DNA of 64,000 nucleotides. Origin: Tepidiforma sp. (GTDB lineage: Bacteria > Chloroflexota > Dehalococcoidia > Tepidiformales > Tepidiformaceae). Numbering within the stretch: the first letter of the stretch is position 1; each line of letters starts with the position of its first letter. The DNA is taken from assembly GCA_026003935.1 (NCBI GenBank), contig BPIE01000001.1, positions 186,001 to 250,000 of the forward strand. Reading direction: 5' to 3'. A model generated the notes under the pieces. It did not search any database, was not told the DNA's origin, and worked only from the letters and a program-made list of their open reading frames with translations. This document shows positions 46,139-55,302 of the stretch, piece after piece. The position numbers and the translations under genes are program-made.

Positions 46139-47353
46139 TCAGGGAGAAACGTCCCCGGTTGCAGGTCCACGGGCGCCGGCGAAGGCGAATCCGAGAATCT
46201 GCAGCGCTTCGCGCAGCGCCGCCGCAGTCCCAGGCTCTGCCGCCCCAACGAGCACGGCATCAGCCAGTCCTGCGGCCTCCTCGAGAGCGCCGGGGACATC
46301 GAAGTCATCCTCGAGACGCTCAACTATGCGCTGGAGGGCAGCAGGCCGGGCGGGCACCGCGTCGACGGATGTAGCGGCCCGGCGGAGGCGCTCGTAGCGG
46401 TCGGCGAGGCCGTCGAGCGCCCCTGCCACGTAGTTGGCGTCCACTCGTATTTGGTGACTTAGGAGGTACAGCCGGAGGTGGTCGGGCTCGTAGGTTCGCA
46501 TGAGGTCCCGCGCGAGGACGAGATTGCCCAGCGACTTGCTCATCTTGACCCCCTCGAGCTGGAGCATGCCGTTGTGGACCCACCAGCCGCAAAACGGTTC
46601 GACGCCGTACGCGCCTTCGGCCTGGGCAATTTCATTCTCGTGGTGCGGGTACTTCAGGTCGCTCCCGCCGCCGTGAATGTCGATTTGCGTCCCCAGGTGC
46701 TTTACCGCCATTGCGGTGCACTCGATGCTCCAGCCGGGCCGGCCCGGTCCCCAAGGGCTGTCCCACGATGGGTCACCGGGTTCGACCTGCTGCCAGAGCA
46801 AGAAATCGAGGTGACCCCGCTTCTTGTAGGCACGCTTCGACTCCGGGTTTTCTCGCTTGCCGAGCTCGGCGAGCGAGAGACCGTTCAGCCGGCCATACCG
46901 CGGGAACGAGGCAACATCGAAGAACACGTCACCATCGACGACGTAGGCGTGGCCCCGATCGATGAGGCGCTGGGTTGTCTCGATGATTTCGGGAATGTGG
47001 TCCGTCGCGTAGGGGTAGACCGTGGGCCGCAGGACGTTCAGGCGGTCGAGGTCCGCCCTCAGGATTGCGTCGTTTTCGTCGCGGATTTCAGCAATCGGCC
47101 GCCCGCCCTGCCGCCGCGAGACCATGATCATGTCGTCATCGATGTCCGTGACGTTTTGCACGTAACGGACCCTGTAGCCCTTCCAGAGGAGGAACCTTCG
47201 CAGCGTATCGAACTGAACGTAGGAGAACGCGTGGCCGAGATGGGTGACGTCGTAGGGCGTAACTCCGCAGACGTACATCCGGACCTCGCCGGGCGCCACC
47301 GTCCGAAATTCGCGGACCTCGTTGCCGAGGGATGTGAACAACCGAAACGGCAC
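46139..47353 (-). CDS. cysteinyl-tRNA synthetase-like ligase (short)
   Basis: 404 residues from a GTG at 47353 with AAGGAG upstream. Class I catalytic motifs: HIGH-like HLGHA, and KMSKSLGN. Zinc ligands: Cys in YVCGVTPYD, Cys in GWSIECTAM, His in IDIHGGGSDL, plus HHENEIAQAE. Length and the YVCGVTPYD.THLGHA entrance, with the nearly absent anticodon-binding C-terminus, recall MshC (about 410 residues, the mycothiol ligase); but the HGGG zinc histidine and WDSPWGPGRPGWSIEC are closer to CysRS (about 460). I call it CysRS with MshC-like features. It joins cysteine to tRNA or, less likely, to a glucosaminyl-inositol. Confidence 0.75.
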   Translation of the reverse strand: MPFRLFTSLGNEVREFRTVAPGEVRMYVCGVTPYDVTHLGHAFSYVQFDTLRRFLLWKGYRVRYVQNVTDIDDDMIMVSRRQGGRPIAEIRDENDAILRADLDRLNVLRPTVYPYATDHIPEIIETTQRLIDRGHAYVVDGDVFFDVASFPRYGRLNGLSLAELGKRENPESKRAYKKRGHLDFLLWQQVEPGDPSWDSPWGPGRPGWSIECTAMAVKHLGTQIDIHGGGSDLKYPHHENEIAQAEGAYGVEPFCGWWVHNGMLQLEGVKMSKSLGNLVLARDLMRTYEPDHLRLYLLSHQIRVDANYVAGALDGLADRYERLRRAATSVDAVPARPAALQRIVERLEDDFDVPGALEEAAGLADAVLVGAAEPGTAAALREALQILGFAFAGARGPATGDVSP

Positions 47354-47417
47354 CTTGGCGGCTCCTTCTCCCGGGCTCCTGCTAGGGTAGCAGAGCGTTA
47401 GTTTCGCTTCGCAACCC

Positions 47418-49784
47418 TCAGCTCAGGGCACCGAGCGCCATCAGCTCCGCGATGCGTTCGTCATCGTATCCCAGCACCCGCGAGAGAACGTCGAAGGTGT
47501 CCTGGCCGACCTGGTGAACGCCCTCGTAACGCGGTGGGCGGCGTCCATCGAACCGCGCAGGGAACTTGTCGAGCCCGTACTCACCCCAGCGCTCGGCGAC
47601 CGCGCTGCCGAAAAAGTCTCGTGCGGCGAGCTGGGGGTCACGTTCGGCGAGGTCTCCGGCATGCTGAACAGGCCCGGCGTGGACGCCGGCGCGCTGCAGC
47701 CGCTCGGCGAGTTCGAACGGGTCCATGACGCGTGTCCGTTCTGCGATTGCGCGGTCGAGCTCGCGCCAGTTGGCGACGCGTTCGACGTGGGTTGCAAACG
47801 GTCCGCCGGGGTCGATTTCCAGCATTCCGGCGAGTCGCCGCCATTCATCGTCCCCGCGGGCTGCGATGGCGATCCAGCGGTCCTCCCCGGCGCAGGGGTA
47901 GATGCCGTGCGGTGCCCATGCGTCGAAGGGGTGACGGTTGCCCCTGGGCTCCGGGTTCGCGCCGTTGGCGAGGTAGTCGATGATTGCAGGCCCCATGATG
48001 CCGAGGCCCAGTTCGTACTGCGCGAGGTCGACGGCTAGGCCCTGGCCGGTGCGGTCGCGGTGTTCGAGGCCCTCGAGCGCAGCGACCGCGGCCGCGAGGC
48101 CGCTCAAGTGGTCGGTGAGCGAGAAGCCGTATCCGTCGGTCAGCGTGCCCTCGGGATTGGTGAGGTAGGTCAGGCCGGTGAGGGCATGGATGGTGGGCGC
48201 ATAGGTTACGAAGTCCTTCCACGGGCCTGACTGGCCCATGCCGCCCATGGAGATGACCGTCACACCAGGATGGTCTGCTGCGAGCGAATCGCGGTCCAGC
48301 CCCCAGCGCTGGAGCACACCGGCGGAAAAGTTTTCGATGATGACATCGCTCCGCAGCGCGAGGTCGCGAGCCACGGCGCGAGCCTCCGGAACGGTCATGT
48401 CCAGGGCAACGCTGAGCTTGTTGCGGTTCCAGCAGACGTAGTACGGGTGGTCGGGCGAGTTCGCTCCGCCGCTCCGTTTGGCGCTACTCACCTTGATGAC
48501 CTCTGCGCCGAGGTCGGCAAGAACCCGGGTTCCGAACGGGCCGGCCAGCACGTGGGTGAAGTCGAGGATGCGAACACCTTCCAGGGGGCGAGCTGCATCG
48601 TTGGGCCCCGCAGCATCGGTCTGACGCGACGGCCGCGGAGTCCAGCCGATTCTCCCGACTTCGACCCGTGCCGGGGGCGGGGGCGGTGGACCGTCGGCGC
48701 TCGTCCTGAAGAAGCGGCCGGGCAGCTGAACTGGGCCCACACCGGACACATCCGCAGTATAGAGATACTGACGGGCCGGGATTTGGGGGCTCCGCTCGAC
48801 CGCCTCCTGGATATTCCAGACCACCCCGAACGGCTGGTGGCGCCGCTGGCCCTCGTAGAACAGCTCCTCGCCATCCCAGGTCGCCACCCATTCGCGCAGC
48901 ACCTTCATCACGTACGGGAGGTCTTTGACCATGGCGATGACGTCGGGATAGCGTTCGCGGTCTGCGAGGTCCTGGGCAGCGCCGCATTCGATGAGCCACG
49001 GCACGAGGACCTCCGTGAGCTTCAGCGAGGCCGTGACCATCACGCCGTGGCCATCCCGGGCGGGGTAGACTTCGTAGGCTCCGCTCCAGTGCAGACTGCC
49101 TTGCCTCCGAGCGATCGGGGTCCGCCAGGTCCCGTTCGGGAAGAACCACTGCATGAGCACCTGCTCGGTGCAGCTGACGAGCGCCTCATGAGCCGAGAGG
49201 TCGACGTGCACACCTCTGCCCGAAGCGCGAACAAATCGGAGGGCAGCGAGCGCCACGACGGCCGCGTAGAGCCCGACCGTGTGGCACGACTGGTTGCCGT
49301 AGCCGGAAATCGGCGGGCTCTGGGCGTCCCCGGTGACCCACGCGGAACCGCAAAGTGCATTCGCGACGAGGTCGTTGACTCGCCAGTCAGCGCGCGGGCC
49401 GTCCTGGCCCATGGGCGTAACCGAGACGCGCACCAGCGCCGGATTGGCATTGGCAAGGTCAGCCGCCGCGACGTCCGGCCCGGGCGGCGGCCAATCTTCG
49501 ATGAGAATGTCTGCCCCGGCCACGAGGTCAAGGAACCGCGTCCTGTCGGGTTCACTAGCGAGGTCGAGGGCAACGACGCGCTTGGCGGCGTTGTAGAACG
49601 TTGATTGGATGGAGATGTTCGTGCCGGAGAAGAACGGCGGCTCACGGTCCAGCGGGTCGCCAGCCGGGGACACGACGCGGACGACATCTGCGCCACCCTC
49701 GGCCAGCAGGCGGCCAGCGAGAACGCCGTTCCAGCCTGCGCACTCGATGACGCGCAATCCTTCGAGCGGCTGTGTCTGTGACAT
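47418..49784 (-). CDS. tandem-domain family III CoA-transferase
   Basis: 788 residues made of two CaiB/BaiF units. The first (about 1-380) starts QTQPLEGLRVIECAGWNGVLAGRLLAEGGADVVRV and keeps the catalytic aspartate in DWRVNDLVANALCG. The second (about 400-788) starts RPLEGVRILDFTHVLAGPFGTRVLADLGAEVIKV, but at the matching position reads DFVTYAPTIHALTGL, with alanine in place of aspartate. A single frame covers both, with no sign of gene fusion by error. The second unit may be structural, forming with the first the interlocked dimer that single-domain enzymes make. Substrate unknown. Starts 91 bp upstream of unannotated space and divergent from the SH3b gene. Confidence 0.85.
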   Translation of the reverse strand: MSQTQPLEGLRVIECAGWNGVLAGRLLAEGGADVVRVVSPAGDPLDREPPFFSGTNISIQSTFYNAAKRVVALDLASEPDRTRFLDLVAGADILIEDWPPPGPDVAAADLANANPALVRVSVTPMGQDGPRADWRVNDLVANALCGSAWVTGDAQSPPISGYGNQSCHTVGLYAAVVALAALRFVRASGRGVHVDLSAHEALVSCTEQVLMQWFFPNGTWRTPIARRQGSLHWSGAYEVYPARDGHGVMVTASLKLTEVLVPWLIECGAAQDLADRERYPDVIAMVKDLPYVMKVLREWVATWDGEELFYEGQRRHQPFGVVWNIQEAVERSPQIPARQYLYTADVSGVGPVQLPGRFFRTSADGPPPPPPARVEVGRIGWTPRPSRQTDAAGPNDAARPLEGVRILDFTHVLAGPFGTRVLADLGAEVIKVSSAKRSGGANSPDHPYYVCWNRNKLSVALDMTVPEARAVARDLALRSDVIIENFSAGVLQRWGLDRDSLAADHPGVTVISMGGMGQSGPWKDFVTYAPTIHALTGLTYLTNPEGTLTDGYGFSLTDHLSGLAAAVAALEGLEHRDRTGQGLAVDLAQYELGLGIMGPAIIDYLANGANPEPRGNRHPFDAWAPHGIYPCAGEDRWIAIAARGDDEWRRLAGMLEIDPGGPFATHVERVANWRELDRAIAERTRVMDPFELAERLQRAGVHAGPVQHAGDLAERDPQLAARDFFGSAVAERWGEYGLDKFPARFDGRRPPRYEGVHQVGQDTFDVLSRVLGYDDERIAELMALGALS

Positions 49785-49978
49785 GGGTTTCGATCATACG
49801 GCCGCCCACGGAACAGGCAGCCGGGGGATGCCGAGACGCGAAAGATTCCCCTGTTCTTCACCCGTGAATGCCATGGATGTCATCTAACCCATTTTCGTTT
49901 CACTATCGTTCGGGTTGTCACAACGGCGGGGAACACGGTACGGTGCCGTGAAGCCCCCGGGACATCAGGAGCAGGTGT

Positions 49979-50827
49979 ATGCCGCTGACCCGCCGACGGC
50001 AGACCCTTGCAGCGTTCCTGGCCGCAGTCGTGGCGGTGGTGGGACTGGCAGGAACGAGCCAGTCAGCCGACGCTGACTCGGACCACCCTATCGTTCAGCG
50101 AGCGCTGCGCGACCTTGACACCCACCAGGGTGAGTGCTGGCCGTGGGTACGACGCGTCGTTCTCGATGCAACGGGCCGGGAAATGGGTTTCGACTACCGG
50201 CAGGGGTTCTTCGACGCCGGCGCGGTCGAGGTGGACCCACGCGAGGCAGCCCCCGGGGACATCATCCAGGTCGCGCTCGATACCTGGACCGCCCCGGACG
50301 CAGACTACCCCGGCCTCCACACGGCAATCGTGCTTCGAAACAATGGCGACGGCACGTTCGATGCCATCGACTCCAATCAGTTATGGGACGGCGTCGTACG
50401 GCTGCGCCCTGCCTACGACCCCTTCGCACAGGCCGCGGCGAACGGCCTGCAGGTGCACATCTACCGGTTCGAGTCGGCGGAGGGTACGCCGAGCAACGCC
50501 CCTGAAAGCGGCAGCCTTGCGAAACCCCTTGCTCCGGGAACCATCGTGCGGGTGAATACCCCGGGCGATTGCCTGCGGCTCCGCACCGCTCCCGGCGGGG
50601 AGATCGTTCAGTGCCTCGCCCACGGGACCAAGGTGAGCATCATCGAAGGCCCGGTGACGCACCTTGGCATCGCGTGGTACCGCGTGGAGACCCCGGTCGG
50701 AGACGGGTGGATGGCTGCCTCCTACCTGGTCGCAGAGACCGAACCTGGCGCGGCGCCGAGTGCTCAGGGGCCCACCCGCCCGCTGCGGCAGTACCGCGCC
50801 GTCGTCCCGCTTGCCGCGGCTGACTGA
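49979..50827 (+). CDS. secreted CHAP/NlpC-like protein with SH3b domain
   Basis: 282 residues with AGGAGCAGG before the ATG. Signal peptide (LAAFLAAVVAVVGLAGTSQSAD). An N-terminal domain (about 35-160) has Cys in HQGECWPWVRRVVLDATG and His in YPGLHTAIVLRNN, arranged like the catalytic pair of CHAP/NlpC-P60 peptidases; a third residue is not certain. The second part (about 180-255) is a bacterial SH3 domain (LRLRTAPGGEIVQCLAHGTKVSIIEGP...WYRVETPVGDGWMAASYL) for peptidoglycan binding. It may be a cell-wall amidase. Confidence 0.65.
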   Translation: MPLTRRRQTLAAFLAAVVAVVGLAGTSQSADADSDHPIVQRALRDLDTHQGECWPWVRRVVLDATGREMGFDYRQGFFDAGAVEVDPREAAPGDIIQVALDTWTAPDADYPGLHTAIVLRNNGDGTFDAIDSNQLWDGVVRLRPAYDPFAQAAANGLQVHIYRFESAEGTPSNAPESGSLAKPLAPGTIVRVNTPGDCLRLRTAPGGEIVQCLAHGTKVSIIEGPVTHLGIAWYRVETPVGDGWMAASYLVAETEPGAAPSAQGPTRPLRQYRAVVPLAAAD

Positions 50828-50935
50828 CGAACGCACCGGGCTTCATGACGCAATGTCGCTGCCGACACGGCTGCCGTGTGGCTGGCTAACGGCTACGCTG
50901 ATCGCCATGCCGGCAGGCGGACGGACAGGGCGGGC

Positions 50936-52678
50936 ATGACTGCATTCGAGGCTGGTGCACTGCGACCGGGTCAGGCGGAGGCGCTCCGACGCTGGCAGGA
51001 GGCACTCACCGCGGGCTCTCGGGCCGAGCTGGTCGTTGTTCCTGTAGGTTATGGCAAGACAGTCATCGGTGTCGGCTCGTTCGTCGTTGCTGCATCCGCG
51101 GGCCTAGCAGACACCTGCCTGTATGTGACGCCGACCGATGTCCTGCGGACGCAGGTGTACGGTGGTGTCGAGCGCGCGCTGCAGCTTCTCAAGGCGGACC
51201 TGCCGGTGAGAAAGTACCTCGCCGAGAACGCGTCGCTGCAGCGAGCGGCCGCCAATCGCGCTAACGTCATCGTTGCCACATACCAGCAAATCGCGGCGGC
51301 GCCAGCGCGGTATGCGCGGCTCTGCCGCGGCCGCCGGGTCCACCTGGTGGCGGACGAGGCTCACCACCTCGGCGAACGTGGGCAGTGGGCGGCCGCCCTC
51401 CGCGAATTGCCGGTTTCGACGTCCATGCTGCTCTCCGCTACTCCGGTACGGCTCGACCGCGAACCAATCGCGGGGGCGCGGTACGTCCCGGCCGAGGACG
51501 GCGAGGGTCTTCACATCGACCCGCTCATCCATGTGACGATGCGGCAGGCGTGGCGGGAAGGGCGCATCCTCAAGCGCCTCGCGATGCAAATGAAGGATTA
51601 CGCGGTGGAGCTTCGCGGCGCGGACGGTGAGACCTACACCTTCACCGCCTCGGAGATGGCGGAGCTCTCAGATTTCGACCAGCGCTGCGTGAGGCAGCAG
51701 CTTCGCTGGAATGACGATTATGTCCAGCCGCTCGTGAGGGAGTTTGCGATCACGCTGGAGCGCAAACTGGTGATGGCCCCGGGCCAGCACCAGGGGCTGG
51801 TTTTTGCTGCAACGACGAGTCACGCGGACCACCTGGCGCGCGTGTTCGCGCGGTTTCATCCAACCCTCCGCTGCACCGTGGTGCACAGCGGTTCCGACCT
51901 CTCAGAGGCGGAGGTCGAGCGGAGGATGCGCGACTTTCACGCCGGACGTTATGACGTTCTCATCCAGGTCCGAAAGGCCAGCGAAGGCTTCGATGCGCCG
52001 ACGGTCTCCGTCCTCCTCAAGCTGGACGCCGTCTTCAGCAGAGAGCCGGTCATTCAGCAGCTGGGGCGGGGCCTGCGGTTCAATCACAACCTGCCCGAAG
52101 CGCAAAACGTGCTGCATGTCTTCATCGGGCGGGACCCCCGGCTGGGCCCGATCATCGAACACCTCGAACGTGAGGCGGCGATTCCGGCGGTGAGCGCGCG
52201 TCGCGAACGGCAGGAGCTGGAGACCGCAGACGCCGACGAAACACCCCAGGCGGCGGCCGAGCCGGACGAATCCGAGCCGAGAGCCGTCCCGGAGGTCATC
52301 GACGTCGAAGAGGCCGGTGACGCCGTTCTCGACGAGACGGGGCGCTTCGTCGAAGGGCAGCAGCTAACCATGTTCGGCGTGCCGGCGCCTCCTCCGCCGA
52401 CCCGTGTAACCACACCCCAGCCGGAACCCGCCCCTGCGCGGACAGCCGTTGTCGACCTGCACGCCGAACTGCAGGACGCGATCGACTACTGCCGCCTTTG
52501 GACGAGCCGTGCGGCGCGGGAACGGGCTCGCCGACTTGGGCAAGGGGAGAATCACTTTGCGGTGCTCAATGCCGCGTACGCTCGGGAAACTGGCCAGAAA
52601 GGGACGCTCGCGACTCCGGCAGACTATCGACGCAAAGGCGACTGGATGAAGCGGAAGTACCTCGAGCTCCTCGGCTAA
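50936..52678 (+). CDS. superfamily 2 DEAD/DEAH-type helicase
   Basis: 580 residues from the ATG at 50936; an in-frame ATG at 50876 would add 20 residues without a better ribosome site. Walker A VVPVGYGKTVIG, motif II VADEAHH, motif III LLSATPVRLD, and motif VI QLGRGLRFNH; the second RecA domain starts VFAATTSHADHLARVF. This is the type III restriction/UvrB-like group. The C-terminus after about residue 430 is acidic then basic (DLHAELQDAIDYCRLWTSRAARERARRLG...ADYRRKGDWMKRKYLELL), resembling C-terminal modules of phage-type helicases. Role, if not DNA repair, is unclear. No restriction or methylase partner is adjacent. Confidence 0.8.
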   Translation: MTAFEAGALRPGQAEALRRWQEALTAGSRAELVVVPVGYGKTVIGVGSFVVAASAGLADTCLYVTPTDVLRTQVYGGVERALQLLKADLPVRKYLAENASLQRAAANRANVIVATYQQIAAAPARYARLCRGRRVHLVADEAHHLGERGQWAAALRELPVSTSMLLSATPVRLDREPIAGARYVPAEDGEGLHIDPLIHVTMRQAWREGRILKRLAMQMKDYAVELRGADGETYTFTASEMAELSDFDQRCVRQQLRWNDDYVQPLVREFAITLERKLVMAPGQHQGLVFAATTSHADHLARVFARFHPTLRCTVVHSGSDLSEAEVERRMRDFHAGRYDVLIQVRKASEGFDAPTVSVLLKLDAVFSREPVIQQLGRGLRFNHNLPEAQNVLHVFIGRDPRLGPIIEHLEREAAIPAVSARRERQELETADADETPQAAAEPDESEPRAVPEVIDVEEAGDAVLDETGRFVEGQQLTMFGVPAPPPPTRVTTPQPEPAPARTAVVDLHAELQDAIDYCRLWTSRAARERARRLGQGENHFAVLNAAYARETGQKGTLATPADYRRKGDWMKRKYLELLG

Positions 52679-53163
52679 GCACTGCCCGCCCGAAGGTCGA
52701 CGAACCGCGCTCCGGTGACCCTCGCAAGGTCGTCGGGGCTGAGTTCGACTTCGAAGCCTCGCTCCCCGGCGCTGACGAACACCGTATTTTGCAGCAGGGC
52801 TGACTCGGCAAGTAACACGCCAAATCCCTTACCGATCAGCCGCAGCGCGCTGATGCCGCCAACCTTCAAACCTGTGACCCGCTCGGCTTCCGCGTGAGAC
52901 GCCATCCGAAGGGCCTTAAGGCCGAGCAGCCGCGCGAGTGCCTTCAAATCGACCGTGTCGGCTGCCGGCGCCATGAGCAGGAACGGCCGGGCGCTCGGGG
53001 GCGCGGTCTCAACGACCAGCGTTTTGAGCACGCGTGATGGGTCGACGCCAAGCGCGGCGGCAACCTCCGGCGCGGACCGGATGCCCCGGTCAAACGGGTG
53101 CACGCGGTGCTGGATGCCGCGTGCTTCAAGCATGCGCGACACAAGCGGGCGCGATGCGGGCAT
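52675..53163 (-). CDS. YbaK/EbsC-type aminoacyl-tRNA deacylase
   Basis: 162 residues from the ATG at 53163 with GGAGGAA 5 bases upstream; any farther start would invade the neighbouring dehydrogenase gene. Typical YbaK features: AALGVDPSRVLKTLVVE with the conserved lysine, and GGISALRLIGKG carrying the glycine loop GG.S. Members clear mischarged Cys-tRNA(Pro) or Ala-tRNA(Pro) or similar errors. It is divergent from the acyl-CoA dehydrogenase and its stop overlaps that of the helicase by four bases. Confidence 0.88.
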   Translation of the reverse strand: MPASRPLVSRMLEARGIQHRVHPFDRGIRSAPEVAAALGVDPSRVLKTLVVETAPPSARPFLLMAPAADTVDLKALARLLGLKALRMASHAEAERVTGLKVGGISALRLIGKGFGVLLAESALLQNTVFVSAGERGFEVELSPDDLARVTGARFVDLRAGSA

Positions 53164-53220
53164 TTCGTTCCTCCGGCGGGTAGGATACGCGGGCACCTTT
53201 CGACAGCGAGGCATGCCCCT

Positions 53221-54480
53221 GTGGACTTCTCTCTTCCGCCCCACATTCCCGACCTCCTGCGCGAGCTCGATGAATTCATCGAACGGGAAATCAAGCCGCT
53301 CGAGCAGGAGAACGACAACATTCGTTTCTTCGACCATCGCCGCGAGTGGGCCCGGACCGACTGGGAGAACGGGGGCATCCCCCGGAAAGAATGGGAAGAG
53401 CTCCTTGCCGAGATGCGGCGCCGCGCCGACCGCGCGGGCTGGCTGCGCTTCGCCGTGCCGAAGAAGTACGGCGGGAGGGATGGCACGAACCTCGAGATGG
53501 CCATCATCCGTGAGCATCTCGCCAAGAAGGGCCTCGGCCTTCACAACGACCTGCAGAACGAGTCCTCGGTAGTCGGGAATTTCCCGACCGTAAAGATGTG
53601 GGAGCAATTCGGCACCGAGGAGCAGAAGCGTGAATTCCTCGAAGGGATGTTCACGGGGAAGACGCGGGTCGCGTTTGGGCTCACCGAGCCGAACCACGGG
53701 TCCGACGCCTCATGGCTCGAGACGCGGGCGGTACGGGACGGCGACGAGTGGGTCATCAACGGCAAGAAGCGGTTCAACAGCGGACTGCACAACGCCACCC
53801 ACGACCTCATCTTCGCCCGGACGTCGGGGGAGGAAGGGAAGGCGCGCGGCATCAGCTGCTTCATCGTTCCCACGAATGCCGACGGATTCTCGGTCGATTT
53901 CATGTGGTGGACGATGAACATGCCGAGCGACCACGCAGAGGTGACGCTGAAGGACGTGCGCGTGCCGGCCACGGCGATGCTGGGTAAGGAGGGGGACGGG
54001 CTCGCGCTCGCCAACACCTTCGTCCATGAGAACCGGATTCGGCAGGCAGCCTCGGGGGTTGGTGCAGCGCAGTATTGCATCGACCGCGCCGTCGAGTACG
54101 CCAAGCAGCGCGTGACGTTTGGTCAGCCGCTGGCGACGCGGCAGGCTATCCAGTGGCCGCTGGCGGAGCTGCAGACCGAGTGCGAGATGGTGCGCTGGAT
54201 GGTGTACCGGACGGCCTGGCTGCTCGATCAGCAGCACCACATGGAGGTGAGCGACAAGGTGGCGATGTGCAATTACCGGGCCAACCGGCTCGCCTGCAAC
54301 GCTGCGGACCTCGCCATCCAGGTGCACGGGGGCATCGGCTACACGCGGCACATGCCGTTCGAGCACATCTACCGGCACCATCGCCGCTACCGCATCACCG
54401 AAGGCAGTGACGAAATTCAGATTCGGCGTATCGCGCAGGTAATGTTCGGCATGGGCAGCGGGCGCCGGGCCGCGGAGTAG
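53221..54480 (+). CDS. acyl-CoA dehydrogenase
   Basis: 419 residues from a GTG at 53221 (VDFSLPPHIPDLL); AGCGAGG lies a few bases upstream, and the in-frame ATG at 53098 falls inside the divergent YbaK gene. Signature sequences: FGLTEPNHGSDASWLETRA (FAD-binding loop), DGDEWVINGKKRFNSG, GVGAAQYCIDRAVEYAKQRVTFGQPL, QVHGGIGYTRHMPFEHIYRHHR and the catalytic glutamate in YRITEGSDEIQIRR. FAD enzyme that introduces a 2,3-double bond into acyl-CoA. With thiolase and DUF35 downstream it is part of a probable lipid or organic-acid degradation unit. Confidence 0.93.
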   Translation: MDFSLPPHIPDLLRELDEFIEREIKPLEQENDNIRFFDHRREWARTDWENGGIPRKEWEELLAEMRRRADRAGWLRFAVPKKYGGRDGTNLEMAIIREHLAKKGLGLHNDLQNESSVVGNFPTVKMWEQFGTEEQKREFLEGMFTGKTRVAFGLTEPNHGSDASWLETRAVRDGDEWVINGKKRFNSGLHNATHDLIFARTSGEEGKARGISCFIVPTNADGFSVDFMWWTMNMPSDHAEVTLKDVRVPATAMLGKEGDGLALANTFVHENRIRQAASGVGAAQYCIDRAVEYAKQRVTFGQPLATRQAIQWPLAELQTECEMVRWMVYRTAWLLDQQHHMEVSDKVAMCNYRANRLACNAADLAIQVHGGIGYTRHMPFEHIYRHHRRYRITEGSDEIQIRRIAQVMFGMGSGRRAAE

Positions 54481-54532
54481 GCGAGGTCTGCGCGGCGGAG
54501 ACTTTTCCTCGCGCACCGGGCAGGATCGAACG

Positions 54533-55261
54533 GTGGAACTCGATTTCGCTTTCGTCGGGACCGGCAACGCCTTCGCACCCGGGGGGCTTTGCTGGAACGG
54601 ATTCGTTGTCGACGGGCGGTTTCTCTTTGAGGCGCCGCCCCAAGCGCTTCAGTCGCTGAACCGGCTGGGCATCGACCCGAACGGCCTTGACGCAGTGGTC
54701 CTCAGCCACCACCACGGCGACCACGTGTTGGGGCTGCCGTTCATCCTGCTCCACTGGAAATACTTCCGGCGGGAGCGGCCGGCGACGGTCGTTGGCCCGC
54801 CGGGCACGCGTGAGCTCATGATGGGCATCGGGCGCTCGGTCTACCCGGGCCTTTTCGACATCGACTACGAGCTCCGCTGGGTCGAGCTGGGCGACGGTGC
54901 GTCCGCGGACGTCGCGGGCCTTCAGCTCACTGGTCACCGCGTGGAGCACGATGCACGGCTCTCGCTGAACCTCGGCTACCGCTGCGTGCTGCAGGGACGG
55001 AGCTTTGCGTACACCGGCGACACGGGGATGTGCGACGCCGTCATCGAACTCGCGTCAAGCGTCGAGGTCCTGGTTTCAGAGTGCTCGTCGGTCGACGAAC
55101 GAGTGCCGATCCATCTGAACCTGGTCGATGACATTCCGCGGCTCCGCCGTGCGATGGCGCCGGGCTCGCGCCTGGTGCTGACCCACCTTGTGCCGGGACT
55201 TTCGGTCTCCCACCTCGACCGAACGATCGCGGCCGAGGACCTCGCCCGCTACCGCCTCTGA
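54533..55261 (+). CDS. metallo-beta-lactamase fold metal-dependent hydrolase
   Basis: 242 residues from a GTG at 54533. VVLSHHHGDHVLGLP is the metal-binding HxHxDH motif, with AYTGDTGMCDAVIELA and ECSSVDERVPIHLNLVDD and the C-terminal VLTHL completing the site, as in ribonuclease Z/hydrolase relatives (RNase Z-like). RNase Z would normally carry extra tRNA-binding features not seen here. It lies between the acyl-CoA dehydrogenase and the thiolase gene with gaps of 52 and 41 bases. Substrate unknown. Confidence 0.82.
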   Translation: MELDFAFVGTGNAFAPGGLCWNGFVVDGRFLFEAPPQALQSLNRLGIDPNGLDAVVLSHHHGDHVLGLPFILLHWKYFRRERPATVVGPPGTRELMMGIGRSVYPGLFDIDYELRWVELGDGASADVAGLQLTGHRVEHDARLSLNLGYRCVLQGRSFAYTGDTGMCDAVIELASSVEVLVSECSSVDERVPIHLNLVDDIPRLRRAMAPGSRLVLTHLVPGLSVSHLDRTIAAEDLARYRL

Positions 55262-55302
55262 CAACCGCCGGTAGAATGCCCTTTCGAAGGAGAGACAGCT
55301 GT

